Both the position numbers and the translations under genes were made by a program. Below are positions 35,787-43,329 of a DNA stretch of 64,000 nt, in pieces. The DNA comes from CAVQCX01 sp963711095 (GTDB lineage: Bacteria; Pseudomonadota; Gammaproteobacteria; Chromatiales; Chromatiaceae). A model generated the notes under the pieces. It saw only the letters and a list, made by a program, of their open reading frames with translations. It did no database searches and was not told where the DNA came from. Every line of letters begins with the position of its first letter. The first letter of the stretch is position 1. Location: contig CAVQCX010000016.1 of the NCBI GenBank assembly GCA_963711095.1, forward strand, positions 46,148-110,147, read 5' to 3'.

Positions 35787-36328
35787 TGGGGTGGCACCCA
35801 GATGCCGAACGGCCGGCGCAGGCCCAGCGGAATGGGATTCTCCGCAATCTTCTCCTGCAGCAGCATGATGCCCTGCATCAGTGCCTCGGGCCGCGGCGGG
35901 CAGCCCGGCACGTAGACGTCCACCGGCAGGATCTGATCCACGCCCTGCACCACGCTGTAGACGTCGTACATGCCCCCGGAGTTGGAGCAGGAGCCCATGG
36001 AGATCACCCACTTGGGCGCCAGCATCTGGTGGTACAGGCGCAGGATCAGGGGCGCCATCTTCATGAAGATGGTGCCGGCGGTGATCATCAGGTCGCTCTG
36101 CCGGGGCGAGCCGCGCAGCACCTCCGCGCCGAAGCGGGCGATGTCGAAGCGCGGTGTGAGCGCGGTGACCATCTCCACGAAGCAGCAGGAGGTACCGAAG
36201 TTGTAGGGCCAGAGCGAGGACTTGTGGCCCCAGGCCAGCACATCCTCCAGGGTGGTGAAGACGGTGTTGAGCGGTCCTCCGGCGGCGGCCGGCTCGGCCT
36301 GGTGATCCGCGGGATATTGCGTGCTCAC
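35783..36328 (-). CDS. nuoB: NADH-quinone oxidoreductase subunit B
   Basis: Carries cluster N2, the last Fe-S centre before quinone. GTG 36328 gives 181 residues and overlaps the nuoA stop. The N2 motif FGTSCCFVEM with adjacent cysteines, then GSCSNSGGMYD and VPGCPPRPEALMQGI, are complete. The frame is open further upstream, but the GTGA junction and homology favour this start. Confidence 0.95.
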   Translation of the reverse strand: MSTQYPADHQAEPAAAGGPLNTVFTTLEDVLAWGHKSSLWPYNFGTSCCFVEMVTALTPRFDIARFGAEVLRGSPRQSDLMITAGTIFMKMAPLILRLYHQMLAPKWVISMGSCSNSGGMYDVYSVVQGVDQILPVDVYVPGCPPRPEALMQGIMLLQEKIAENPIPLGLRRPFGIWVPPQ

Positions 36329-36702
36329 GACAAGCCCCCCTTGCGCCACTCGTAGACCAGGCCGAGCAGCAGAATCATGATGAACACCAGGGCGCCCAAC
36401 GTGCCGGCGATACCCAGGCTCCAGTAGTCCACCGCCCAGGCGAACAGGAAGGCGGCCTCCAGCTCGAAGATCAGGAAGGAGACCGCTACCAGGTAGTAGC
36501 TCATGGGGAAGGGCACGCGGGCATCGCCGGTCGGCGGGATACCGCACTCGAACGGCATCTCCTGCTCCGTGTCCGGCTCCTTGCGGTAGCCCCCGATCAG
36601 CCAGTTCAGCACCAGCATGAACACCACCACGCCCAGGGCGATCAGGGCGTAGAGCCAGATGATGACGCCGGTTGCTAGATCGGACACGAGCGGCGATCCC
36701 AT
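36325..36702 (-). CDS. nuoA: NADH-quinone oxidoreductase subunit A
   Basis: Small membrane subunit of complex I, 125 residues with three hydrophobic helices. The loop EMPFECGIPPTGDARVPFPMSYYLVAVSFLIFELEAAFLF carries the conserved Cys of the NuoA/ND3 loop and the acidic residues of helix 2. It is the first gene of the nuo operon, which is complete as A-B-CD-E-F-G-H-I-J-K-L-M-N with mostly overlapping or touching junctions. Confidence 0.95.
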   Translation of the reverse strand: MGSPLVSDLATGVIIWLYALIALGVVVFMLVLNWLIGGYRKEPDTEQEMPFECGIPPTGDARVPFPMSYYLVAVSFLIFELEAAFLFAWAVDYWSLGIAGTLGALVFIMILLLGLVYEWRKGGLS

Positions 36703-37275
36703 GCGGGTACGACGGAGGATGGCCGGTGGAAGCTAGGCACCCCGTTCAACCCTGCGCCCAAGCGGCTTGCTCGGTTCGTCTGCCTGCGCGCAGGCCGAGC
36801 CCCTCGGCAAACAGCGAGCAGCGCGGCGTGCCGGCTGCCCGGGCGCGCAATCGTGTTCCCGTTTTCGCTCAGCTCTGGCATTTGTTCCTGAGCACTCTGA
36901 CTGCTCTTGTCGCACGGGGGGACGGGGCCAGCTCGGCTGCTTACAGGGGGCAGGCGTGCAAGGTCCGGCGAAGATGCCGCGCGAGCATGGTCGCCGGAAC
37001 GGTTCAGCCTGTCAACTTCTAGCCTCTTCTCTCTTTCGCTTTACGACGGCGCGGCCGAGACTCAGCCGGGATTGCCACGCGCCGTTTAGAAGCACAATGA
37101 AAACAATTGCTTGCGTTCTGTCAGGACGCGCACGCAGGAGGTCGCAAGGGGCGAGGACGCGCTGCTCTCCAAGGCAGCGGCGCATGATTGGCACGCACCG
37201 ATAGGCAGGCACGATGATGACCCGACGTACGTCCGCCGCGGCAGGTCCGCTCAAAACGCCCCATGCGATTTCCTG
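36703..37275. other. 573-base region upstream of nuoA without a recognised gene
   Basis: No reading frame here has family features, and no tRNA cloverleaf was recognised, although tRNA genes often precede nuo operons. The region presumably holds the nuo leader and promoter. One -35-like site is listed separately. Confidence 0.5.
36987..37015 (-). promoter_or_regulatory. Candidate sigma70-type promoter for the nuo operon
   Basis: On the minus strand a perfect TTGACA (37015-37010) is followed after 17 bases by GACCAT (36992-36987), a weak -10. It lies about 285 bases upstream of nuoA. The -35 match is the only strong part. Confidence 0.33.
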
Positions 37276-37720
37276 TAGGAGCGGCGTCCCGCCGCGCCCG
37301 GTGCCTGCTCGTCACGGCAGGACGGCTGCCTTGTCGGAGGCCAGCCCCCTGGCCGATCCGCGAGCTCAACGCCTTCCAGCACCACGGACAAACGCCCGCC
37401 CGCCCGCGCGTAGGAGCGACCGCCTGGTCGCGACCTCAGACCGCCTGTCCGGCACCACGGATGAACAAACCCTCGCGTAGGAGCGACCGCCCGGTCGCGA
37501 CCGATGGTGCACAACCCCTTCCGGCACCACGGATGAACAAACCCTCGCGTAGGAGCGACCGCCCGGTCGCGACCTCAACGCCGTCCGGCACCACGGATGA
37601 ACAAACCCTCGCGTAGGAGCGACCGCCCGGTCGCGACCTCAACCCCTTCCGGCACCACGGATGAACAAACCCCCGCGTAGGAGCGACCGCCCGGTCGCGA
37701 CCGATGGGTGCACAACGCCT
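37276..37720. repeat. Tandem REP-like array (five regular copies plus two diverged elements)
   Basis: Five GTAGGAGCGACCGCC elements start at 37410, 37477, 37549, 37613 and 37677, each with a GCGACC...GGTCGC stem. They are separated by short linkers that all contain the same CCGGCACCACGGAT text, and four of them go on to GAACAAACCC. Periods are 67, 72, 64 and 64. Diverged heads occur at about 37276 and 37335. The regular spacing imitates a CRISPR array, but the linkers are near-identical. Confidence 0.87.
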
Positions 37721-37751
37721 TCCGGCACCACGGATCGCGTATCTGTCCGAG

Positions 37752-37868
37752 CATCCCCCCGCCGGTGCCTTTCAGGGTCTTGTAGGCCTCACGCCATCGG
37801 GCCGGGTCGCGAATATCGTAGCTCACCAGGTACCAACGATTCTCGGCGTGCTCGTCGTCGTGGCCCAT
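37752..37868 (-). pseudogene. cas2: cas2 remnant, N-terminal third only
   Basis: The minus-strand frame from ATG 37868 reads ENRWYLVSYDIRDPARWREAYKTLKGTG after a short leader. This is the first beta strand and helix of CRISPR-associated Cas2, including the catalytic-site Asp in YDIRD. After about residue 38 the similarity stops, and the frame continues through the REP array to 37575 as repeat-encoded sequence. The rest of the ferredoxin fold (a QYSVF-type strand and the C-terminal part) is missing. No cas1 and no CRISPR repeats were recognised nearby. It is a relic or an adaptor fragment rather than a working nuclease. Confidence 0.72.
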
Positions 37869-38021
37869 CAGCGCACCCTCATACGCGCGAACAGTCCCGG
37901 TGCGTTGCTCCCTATGTCCTTCTCCCTTTCATGAGTCGGGTAGGGTCGGGAGATGATTGATACCGCCACCGGTGTGGATCGTGGGCTCACCGCGCCCTGG
38001 TTTCGCTGGGCCCCGGGAGAG

Positions 38022-38100
38022 ATCGCGCCGGGGCGGCGCTCCCACGGGGGCGCCGCTCCCGCATTGGCGGGGTCTTGTGGGAGCGGCGCCTCGCCGCGAT
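38022..38100. repeat. Inverted pair of REP-like palindromes (REPIN-like)
   Basis: A reverse element at 38022-38045 (ending GCTCCCAC) and a forward element at 38077-38100 (GTGGGAGCGGCG head, GCCGCGAT tail) flank 31 bases containing a further GGGGGCGCCGCTCCC fragment. They lie in the 300-base gap between the cas2 remnant and the 3' end of hda; nothing else was seen in that gap. Confidence 0.75.
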
Positions 38101-38168
38101 TTGCGCCGACGGCATCCCGTGACCCCTCGGGCTTGCCAGCCTTCGGATGGTGCAGGGGCTTGGCGATC

Positions 38169-38855
38169 CTACCCCAGGTGCTGGCGGATAAACGGGATGG
38201 TAAGACGGCGCTGGGTGGCGAGGGAGAGCCCGTCTAGCCGTTCGATGACCGCGAGCAGGCTGCGCAGGTCGCGGGGCTGATGGCTGAGAAGGTAGCGGGC
38301 GGCCTCGGGACCGAGCGTCATGCCCCGGCGGGCGGCGGCCTCGATCAGCAGCCCCTCCTTCTCGGGATCGTGCAACTCGCGCAGGCGCAGCGCCGGGCCC
38401 CAGCCGAGGCGGGAGCTGAGGTCTTTGAGAGCGACGCCGAGTCCCGCGGGGGGCTGGCCGGCGCTGACCAGCAGTCTGCGTCCGGCGTCTCTCAGCCGAT
38501 TGTAGAGGGCGAAGAGCGCGCCCTCCCATTCGGCCCGTCCGGCGATCGCGTCCAGGTCGTCGATGCAGACCAGGTCGAGCTGCTCCAGGCTCTGGAGCAG
38601 CTCTGGGTCCAGGCCGACGAGCTCGCGCAAGGGTAGGTAGGCCGGTGTCTGGGCGAGCTGGTGGGCGCGCTGGCAGACCGCCTGCAGCAGGTGGCTCTTG
38701 CCGCTTCCCGGTGGTCCCCACAGATAGATGTAAGGCTCCCGCGCGTCCTCGGAGAAGCGCTGCAACAGCGCCAGGGCCTCGGCATTCTCCCCGGCGACGA
38801 AGGTCTCGAAATCGGCCCGTTCATCGAGGCGAAGCCGCAGCGGCAGCTGCCACAT
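38169..38855 (-). CDS. hda: Hda-type DnaA regulatory inactivator
   Basis: DnaA-related AAA+ protein that stimulates hydrolysis of DnaA-bound ATP after replication starts. From ATG 38855 it has 228 residues. The N-terminal QLPLRL (residues 3-8) is a beta-clamp-binding motif. Walker A is LWGPPGSGKSHLLQA, Walker B is LVCIDDLDAI, and sensor motifs follow in SSRLGWGPALRLREL. The DnaA DNA-binding domain is absent, as expected. Its start overlaps the DUF2069 stop (ATGA). Confidence 0.93.
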   Translation of the reverse strand: MWQLPLRLRLDERADFETFVAGENAEALALLQRFSEDAREPYIYLWGPPGSGKSHLLQAVCQRAHQLAQTPAYLPLRELVGLDPELLQSLEQLDLVCIDDLDAIAGRAEWEGALFALYNRLRDAGRRLLVSAGQPPAGLGVALKDLSSRLGWGPALRLRELHDPEKEGLLIEAAARRGMTLGPEAARYLLSHQPRDLRSLLAVIERLDGLSLATQRRLTIPFIRQHLG

Positions 38856-39220
38856 CAGGGGTCGGGCCCCTCGTTGCGCTCGCCGGCGCTCCAGCGGGCA
38901 TAGAGGCTGGCGCTGAAGAAAAAGCCCAGGCTGAGCGCGATCTCCGCCAGGCCGAGCCAACGCTCGGCGGGATCGGCATAGGCGACGCCCACGCCGTGGA
39001 TGAAATAGAGCAGGACCAGATAGGCCGCCCACAGATGGGTGCGCACGCGCCCGTGGAGCACGCCGCGCAGCGGCAGCAGCAGCGGAAACACGGCAACTAC
39101 CAGCACCAGGGAAATGGCGAAGTGGGTGGAAGGCGCCAGCCACGCGCTCCATGCGGTCGTCAGGGCGATCAGCCCCAGGTAGCTGCCCAGGGCCACGCGC
39201 TGGCTGATCCGGCGTCTCAT
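38855..39220 (-). CDS. DUF2069 membrane protein
   Basis: Small inner-membrane protein of 121 residues with four hydrophobic segments. FHGVGVAYADP-like text (YFIHGVGVAYADPAERWLGLAEIALSLGFFFSASLYAR) is the DUF2069 core. Function unknown. It sits between wrbA and hda with four-base overlaps at both ends, a gene order common in gammaproteobacteria. Confidence 0.87.
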   Translation of the reverse strand: MRRRISQRVALGSYLGLIALTTAWSAWLAPSTHFAISLVLVVAVFPLLLPLRGVLHGRVRTHLWAAYLVLLYFIHGVGVAYADPAERWLGLAEIALSLGFFFSASLYARWSAGERNEGPDP

Positions 39221-39819
39221 CGGCGTACCGGGCGCAGCGCGAGGGCCGCTTCTGCGAGGCGCCGGCCGAGGACGCGGCAGAGCCGTTTCTCTTCTTCGGT
39301 CAGTGGCAGCCTGCTGTCGGCGCCGGCCAGGTGGCTCGGCCCGTAAGGGGTCCCCCCCGAGCGGGTGTTGACCAGGTCGGCGTCGGAGTAGGGCAGGCCG
39401 AGAATCAGCATGCCGTGATGCAGCAGGGGCAGCATCATGGACAGCAGCGTGGCCTCCTGACCGCCGTGCATGGTGGACGTGGAGGTGAAGACCCCGGCTG
39501 GCCGGCCCGCCAGGCCGCCCGACAGCCAGAGCTCGCTGGTGCCGTCCAGAAAGTACTTGAGCGGCGCCGCCATGTTGCCGAACCTGGTCGGGCTGCCGAG
39601 CGCCAGGCCGGCGCAGCCGCGCAGGTCGGCCAGGCTGGCATAGGGCGCGCCCTCTTCGGGAATCGGGGCCTCGATCGCCTCGCACACCGGGGAGACCGGC
39701 GGTACGGTGCGCAGCCTGGCCTCGATGCCGGCCAGGCTCTCGACCCCGCGCGCGATCTGGCGCGCCATCTCGCGCGTAGCGCCGTGGCGGCTGTAATAGA
39801 GGATCAGGACGTAATCCAC
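39217..39819 (-). CDS. wrbA: WrbA-type NAD(P)H:quinone oxidoreductase
   Basis: Flavodoxin-like FMN enzyme that reduces quinones by two electrons, limiting semiquinone radicals. The 200-residue protein has the phosphate loop YYSRHGATREMARQIA, the FMN site SPTRFGNMAAPLKYFLDGT and GVFTSTSTMHGGQEATLLSMM, and the WrbA-specific TPYGPSHLAG. It sits 2 bases downstream of the ArsC-like gene. Confidence 0.94.
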   Translation of the reverse strand: MDYVLILYYSRHGATREMARQIARGVESLAGIEARLRTVPPVSPVCEAIEAPIPEEGAPYASLADLRGCAGLALGSPTRFGNMAAPLKYFLDGTSELWLSGGLAGRPAGVFTSTSTMHGGQEATLLSMMLPLLHHGMLILGLPYSDADLVNTRSGGTPYGPSHLAGADSRLPLTEEEKRLCRVLGRRLAEAALALRPVRR

Positions 39820-39821
39820 GC

Positions 39822-40172
39822 TCAGAGCAGCTCGAGCACCGATTCGGGCGGGCGCCCGAGGGCCGCGCGCCGGCCATCGCGGATGACGATCGGGCGCTCG
39901 ATCAGCCGCGGGTGCAGGACCATGGCCGCCACCAGCTCGGCGCGCGACAGCTGTGGGTCGTCGAGGCCGGCCTCGCGGTATTCGGCCTCCTTGCTGCGCA
40001 TCAGCTCCCTCGGCTCCATGCCCAACAGAGCGAGGATACGCTCCAGCTCGGCGGCACTCGGCGGGCTCTTCAGGTATTCGATGATCTCGGGCTCGACGCC
40101 GTGCTCGCGCAGCAGCTCCAGGGTCGCGCGCGATTTGCTGCAGCGGGGGTTGTGGAAGATCTGTAGCTTCAT
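39822..40172 (-). CDS. ArsC/YfgD-family glutaredoxin-type reductase
   Basis: A 116-residue thioredoxin-fold protein of the ArsC glutaredoxin-dependent group. FHNPRCSKSRATLELLREHG carries the catalytic Cys and its phosphate-binding loop, and LIERPIVIRDGRRAALGRPPE is the C-terminal motif with the conserved Arg. Members close to wrbA are often annotated as arsenate reductase, but no ars operon is present, so the physiological substrate is uncertain. ATG 40172 was chosen for the standard N-terminus MKLQIFHNPRC. Confidence 0.88.
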   Translation of the reverse strand: MKLQIFHNPRCSKSRATLELLREHGVEPEIIEYLKSPPSAAELERILALLGMEPRELMRSKEAEYREAGLDDPQLSRAELVAAMVLHPRLIERPIVIRDGRRAALGRPPESVLELL

Positions 40173-40282
40173 GGACCTGGGACCTGAGGAATAGCGAGGC
40201 GGGCCATTTTACCCGAGGGCGGGTTTCGGGTGAGGGTCGGGCTGGTCATAATGAGCTACCCGGCCCGAGGCTCGCGAGTGCC

Positions 40283-40435
40283 ATGACCCCAGACACAGGC
40301 GCCAAGGCGGTACCCCTGGGCCGGCTCGCTCGGACGGCGCAGGGCGCCGTGCGCTCGGCGCTGCGCTTGCTGCGCGCGCTGCTCGCCAACTTTTTCGCGA
40401 ATAACGGACCGCAGAATGCGGCTTCGCTCGCTTAG
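40283..40435 (+). pseudogene. Truncated YihY/BrkB-family N-terminus
   Basis: A 50-codon frame ends RALLANFFANNGPQNAASLA and then TAG. In YihY (UPF0761, formerly called RNase BN) the helix reading NxxxNAASLAYTTLLSLVP follows this point, so the frame stops exactly where the first membrane segment should begin. After the stop the DNA reads AGCTCCTAGCCCCT and the next gene starts. yihY commonly neighbours wrbA and the arsC-like gene, which supports a remnant of a lost full-length gene rather than a chance match. Confidence 0.65.
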
Positions 40436-40445
40436 CTCCTAGCCC

Positions 40446-42077
40446 CTAAACCGCCCGCTCCTTCATGGTGACCCGGTACTCGAAGCGTTCGAACGATGGG
40501 CTTGCCTCGAGCAGGCGCAGGGTGCCGACCTGCAGCTTCGATCTGCCCAGGTTGACCGTCAGCTCCCGGCCCTGGCGGAACAGGTTGCAGGGGGTGATCA
40601 GCTCGCCGCGGTCGTCGTTATCCGCGCGATCCACGAGCAGGGCGGGCTGGAGATCCGGCGTCGGCGTTCTGCCGAGCACGATGGGGCGTACTGTCACCGG
40701 CTGCGCCCTGGCACCAAGGAACTGCACGCCGATCTCGACGTTGGTGCCGTCGCGCTCGATCATGCGCCGCACCACGCCGATCAGCCAGCCTTTGGCGCGG
40801 GTGGCTCCCGTGTCCTCAATCAGCACCAGCTGCCCGACCCGCAGATCCTGGGGCGTCGGAAGGCGGACCCGCATCCCTACCCCGCCGGCGCTGCGGTTGA
40901 ACTGGCGCCAACTGGGCAGGCGATTTACGGGCCGTCCACCGGGGCCCGCAGGCGGGTCGCGATCCGGATCCATGCGCGCGGGCGCGTAGTGAAAGCTGTC
41001 GTTTGCCCGGGTGAGCTCACGCAGTTGCGCGACGATCGCCACGATTCCGCAGGCGACCGGGAGCCAATCGTAGCTCTCCTCGCGCACCGATTCCCGACGC
41101 GCCGGCTCCAGCCAGGACTGCTCCATACGACCGATCAGCTGGTCGGCGCGAAACGGCTGCATTGCCTCCAGCCCGGGGGGGAGACGCGGCTCGGGGCCTT
41201 CAAGGGCGCCGCGGTGCAGCTCGAGCAGGCTGCGCAGTGGGCCGGGATCGATCACCCGGAAGCACTCGGCCGGTTGGTAGGCGTGCCCGGCCGCAAAGGG
41301 CGCGGGCGGTTTGGCTCCGGCAAGATCTACGACGCCCGCTCCGGGTGTCGGCGAAGACTCCGCCAAAGGCTCCAAGAGCGCCTTGCCGGCGCACCCGGCG
41401 AGATACTCGTTGGCGTGCCAGACCTCCCCTGGCAGCAGACGGTAGGGGTCGATCATGGCCAGCAGCACGGCTCGTTTGAAAAGCTGCGCAATGCTGGCCG
41501 TGGCAGGGGCAGGGGCAGGCCAGTTTCGATCGGCAAAGGCGTTGTCCGTCAGGCCGCGTCGCTCCGCCTCGGCGTACAGCTGATAGATCTCGCGCCAGGC
41601 GCCGCCGGGGGGCGGACGGTACTCGGCGCAGGCGAACACCAGCCCGATCTCGAGCATCCGGATCGCTCGATAAAGACTGAGTCCGGTGGCGTCGGCGTGG
41701 CGCGGTCCGGAGCGCGGCTGGATCACCAGCTTGTACCCGAAGGCCATCTCCGCGCTGAGAGCGCGCACCAGCGCTGTGTAGCGTCGGTGCGCCTTGTCGT
41801 GGCGCGGTGTCCGCACGGCGAGCATGCGGTCGGTGAAGATCCGCTGCAGACGCTCGAATGCCTGTTGCAGCCAGGCCATGAGCTCGCGGCGCTGGGCCGC
41901 CGGTGTCGGTGAGCGGTTGAGGTGGTAAAGGGACTCGAGCAGCCGCGCGGCCGCGTCCTCGGGCTTGGCATAGGGCAGCGCTTCCACCCAGACGCGCAAG
42001 CGTCCGGGATCGGTCAGGATCCCGGGGCGCGTGACCGGGTCGGCGGCTGGAACAGTCAGGGTCAGTAAAGGATCCAC
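40446..42077 (-). CDS. Conserved protein, possible PilZ-type c-di-GMP-binding protein
   Basis: A 543-residue cytoplasmic protein starting at GTG 42077, without signal peptide or membrane segments. The first 350 residues are largely helical: LPYAKPEDAAARLLESLYHLNR and RRYTALVRALSAEMAFGYKLVIQ resemble a gammaproteobacterial family often annotated as cyclic-di-GMP-binding. The C-terminal 150 residues are beta-rich, with RLPTPQDLRVGQLVLIED and GVVRRMIERDGTNVEIGVQFLG, the latter PilZ-like in spacing. A canonical RxxxR...DxSxxG PilZ signature is not clear, so the ligand is uncertain. It stands alone, divergent from the TlpA-like gene. Confidence 0.6.
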   Translation of the reverse strand: MDPLLTLTVPAADPVTRPGILTDPGRLRVWVEALPYAKPEDAAARLLESLYHLNRSPTPAAQRRELMAWLQQAFERLQRIFTDRMLAVRTPRHDKAHRRYTALVRALSAEMAFGYKLVIQPRSGPRHADATGLSLYRAIRMLEIGLVFACAEYRPPPGGAWREIYQLYAEAERRGLTDNAFADRNWPAPAPATASIAQLFKRAVLLAMIDPYRLLPGEVWHANEYLAGCAGKALLEPLAESSPTPGAGVVDLAGAKPPAPFAAGHAYQPAECFRVIDPGPLRSLLELHRGALEGPEPRLPPGLEAMQPFRADQLIGRMEQSWLEPARRESVREESYDWLPVACGIVAIVAQLRELTRANDSFHYAPARMDPDRDPPAGPGGRPVNRLPSWRQFNRSAGGVGMRVRLPTPQDLRVGQLVLIEDTGATRAKGWLIGVVRRMIERDGTNVEIGVQFLGARAQPVTVRPIVLGRTPTPDLQPALLVDRADNDDRGELITPCNLFRQGRELTVNLGRSKLQVGTLRLLEASPSFERFEYRVTMKERAV

Positions 42078-42248
42078 GTCGGGTTCTCGGGCCTCATCGG
42101 GTCCGGAGCCGTGGCTTTCGGCCGTCTATTTCCGGTGCGAGCAGACCATGCTGCATTCTAGCCCGCATTTCACGCCGCTGTTGAGCGCGAGGCCGATCGC
42201 GCCGGATCTGGCGTTGCAGTTTCCTGGCGGCGCCGCCAAAATCGAGCG

Positions 42249-42776
42249 ATGATCTCCGAGAGTCTAGAGCGCCCGGCCGCCATCCCCCTGCCTGCCTGGA
42301 GCAAAGCCCTGGCGCTGGCCGTCGCGCTGCTGCCGGGTCTGCTGCGGGCGGGGCCGCAGATCTCGCTGCCGGATATCGATGGGGCGATGCACCGGCTGTC
42401 CGACTATCGGGGGAAATGGGTGCTTGTCAACTACTGGGCCACCTGGTGTCCGCCTTGTCTCGAGGAGCTGCCGGAGCTTGAGATCTTTCATGCCACGCAC
42501 CAGGACAAGGACGCCGTGGTGCTGGGGGTCGATACGGAGGATATCTCCATCGAGGCCTTGCGGCGCTTCGTGGACGAGCAGTCGCTCACTTACCCGATCC
42601 TGCGCGGGGACGCGGCCGGGCGGACCCCGTTTGGCCTGGTCCAGGGTATGCCGACCTCTTTCTTGATCGATCCCCAGGGCAATCCGGTCGCGCGCCAGGA
42701 AGGGCCGGTCACGGCGCGGGCGATCGAGGACTTCATCGCGAGCCATGGCGATCAGGCGCGCAAGACCCGGCCATGA
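42249..42776 (+). CDS. TlpA/ResA-like thioredoxin-family protein
   Basis: Envelope thioredoxin-fold protein of 175 residues. A hydrophobic stretch (ALALAVALLPGLLRA, residues 20-34) is a signal peptide or anchor. The active site WATWCPPC (Cys67, Cys70) and the cis-Pro region GMPTSFLIDPQGN are typical of TlpA/ResA reductases that keep cytochrome c apoproteins or other substrates reduced. No cytochrome maturation genes are adjacent. The ATG at 42249 was preferred because it keeps the N-terminal anchor. Confidence 0.87.
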   Translation: MISESLERPAAIPLPAWSKALALAVALLPGLLRAGPQISLPDIDGAMHRLSDYRGKWVLVNYWATWCPPCLEELPELEIFHATHQDKDAVVLGVDTEDISIEALRRFVDEQSLTYPILRGDAAGRTPFGLVQGMPTSFLIDPQGNPVARQEGPVTARAIEDFIASHGDQARKTRP

Positions 42777-43037
42777 GATAGGCCCCGGGCGTCGGGCTCC
42801 GGACGGGATGGCACGCCGATGTCGACCTGGGATAGCCGGCTGGGCCGCTCGCACGATGAATTGAACAATGCGCCCACCTGGGCCAGATTGGACGCACTGT
42901 CCGGCCGGCCGCCGCGGCTCCCTGGCGTGGCTCCCTGGTGTGGATCAGGGGGCGGGCCCCCGGAGGCCGTTGTGCCTGGCGACGCCGCAGCGTCGGCTCG
43001 CCGGGTCTGTCCTGGCCCTGCAACTCGGAGATCGATC

Positions 43038-43313
43038 ATGGATCCGAAGGCCTGTGTACGGTGCGTGGTGGCGGGGCGGGTGCAGGGTGTGCTCTTCCGT
43101 GCATCCACCCGCAGTCTGGCCGAGCGTCTGGGTCTCAGCGGCTCGGCGCGTAATCTCCCGGACGGCCGGGTGGAGGTGGTCGCCTGTGGCCGGCCGGATG
43201 CCTTGGCGCAGCTGCGCGAGTGGCTTCGCTACGGTCCGCCCGGGGCGCAAGTGACGGGGGTGAGCTGCGAGCTGCTGCCCGAGCTGGATGCCGGCGGCTT
43301 CACCACGGACTGA
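43038..43313 (+). CDS. Acylphosphatase
   Basis: Small cytoplasmic enzyme that hydrolyses acyl phosphates. The 91-residue frame from ATG 43038 has the signature GRVQGVLFR with catalytic Arg21, and the substrate-binding Asn39 in SARNLPDGRVEV. Upstream codons in the same frame (from 42819) have no family similarity. It precedes the GspE-like gene by 16 bases. Confidence 0.92.
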   Translation: MDPKACVRCVVAGRVQGVLFRASTRSLAERLGLSGSARNLPDGRVEVVACGRPDALAQLREWLRYGPPGAQVTGVSCELLPELDAGGFTTD

Positions 43314-43329
43314 TTCCGGGTCGGCGCGG

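Noticed and set aside
36703..37275. tRNA gene upstream of nuoA
   Set aside because: Looked for because tRNA genes often precede nuo operons; no cloverleaf with a GGTTCGA-like T-loop was recognised.
37410..37720. CRISPR array next to cas2-like sequence
   Set aside because: Intervals between palindromes share most of their sequence and the repeat unit has the REP head and stem, so these are not repeats with unique spacers.
39822..40172. Arsenic resistance gene
   Set aside because: No arsR, arsB or acr3 nearby; the wrbA-linked ArsC-like subgroup is widespread without ars genes, so an arsenic role is not claimed.
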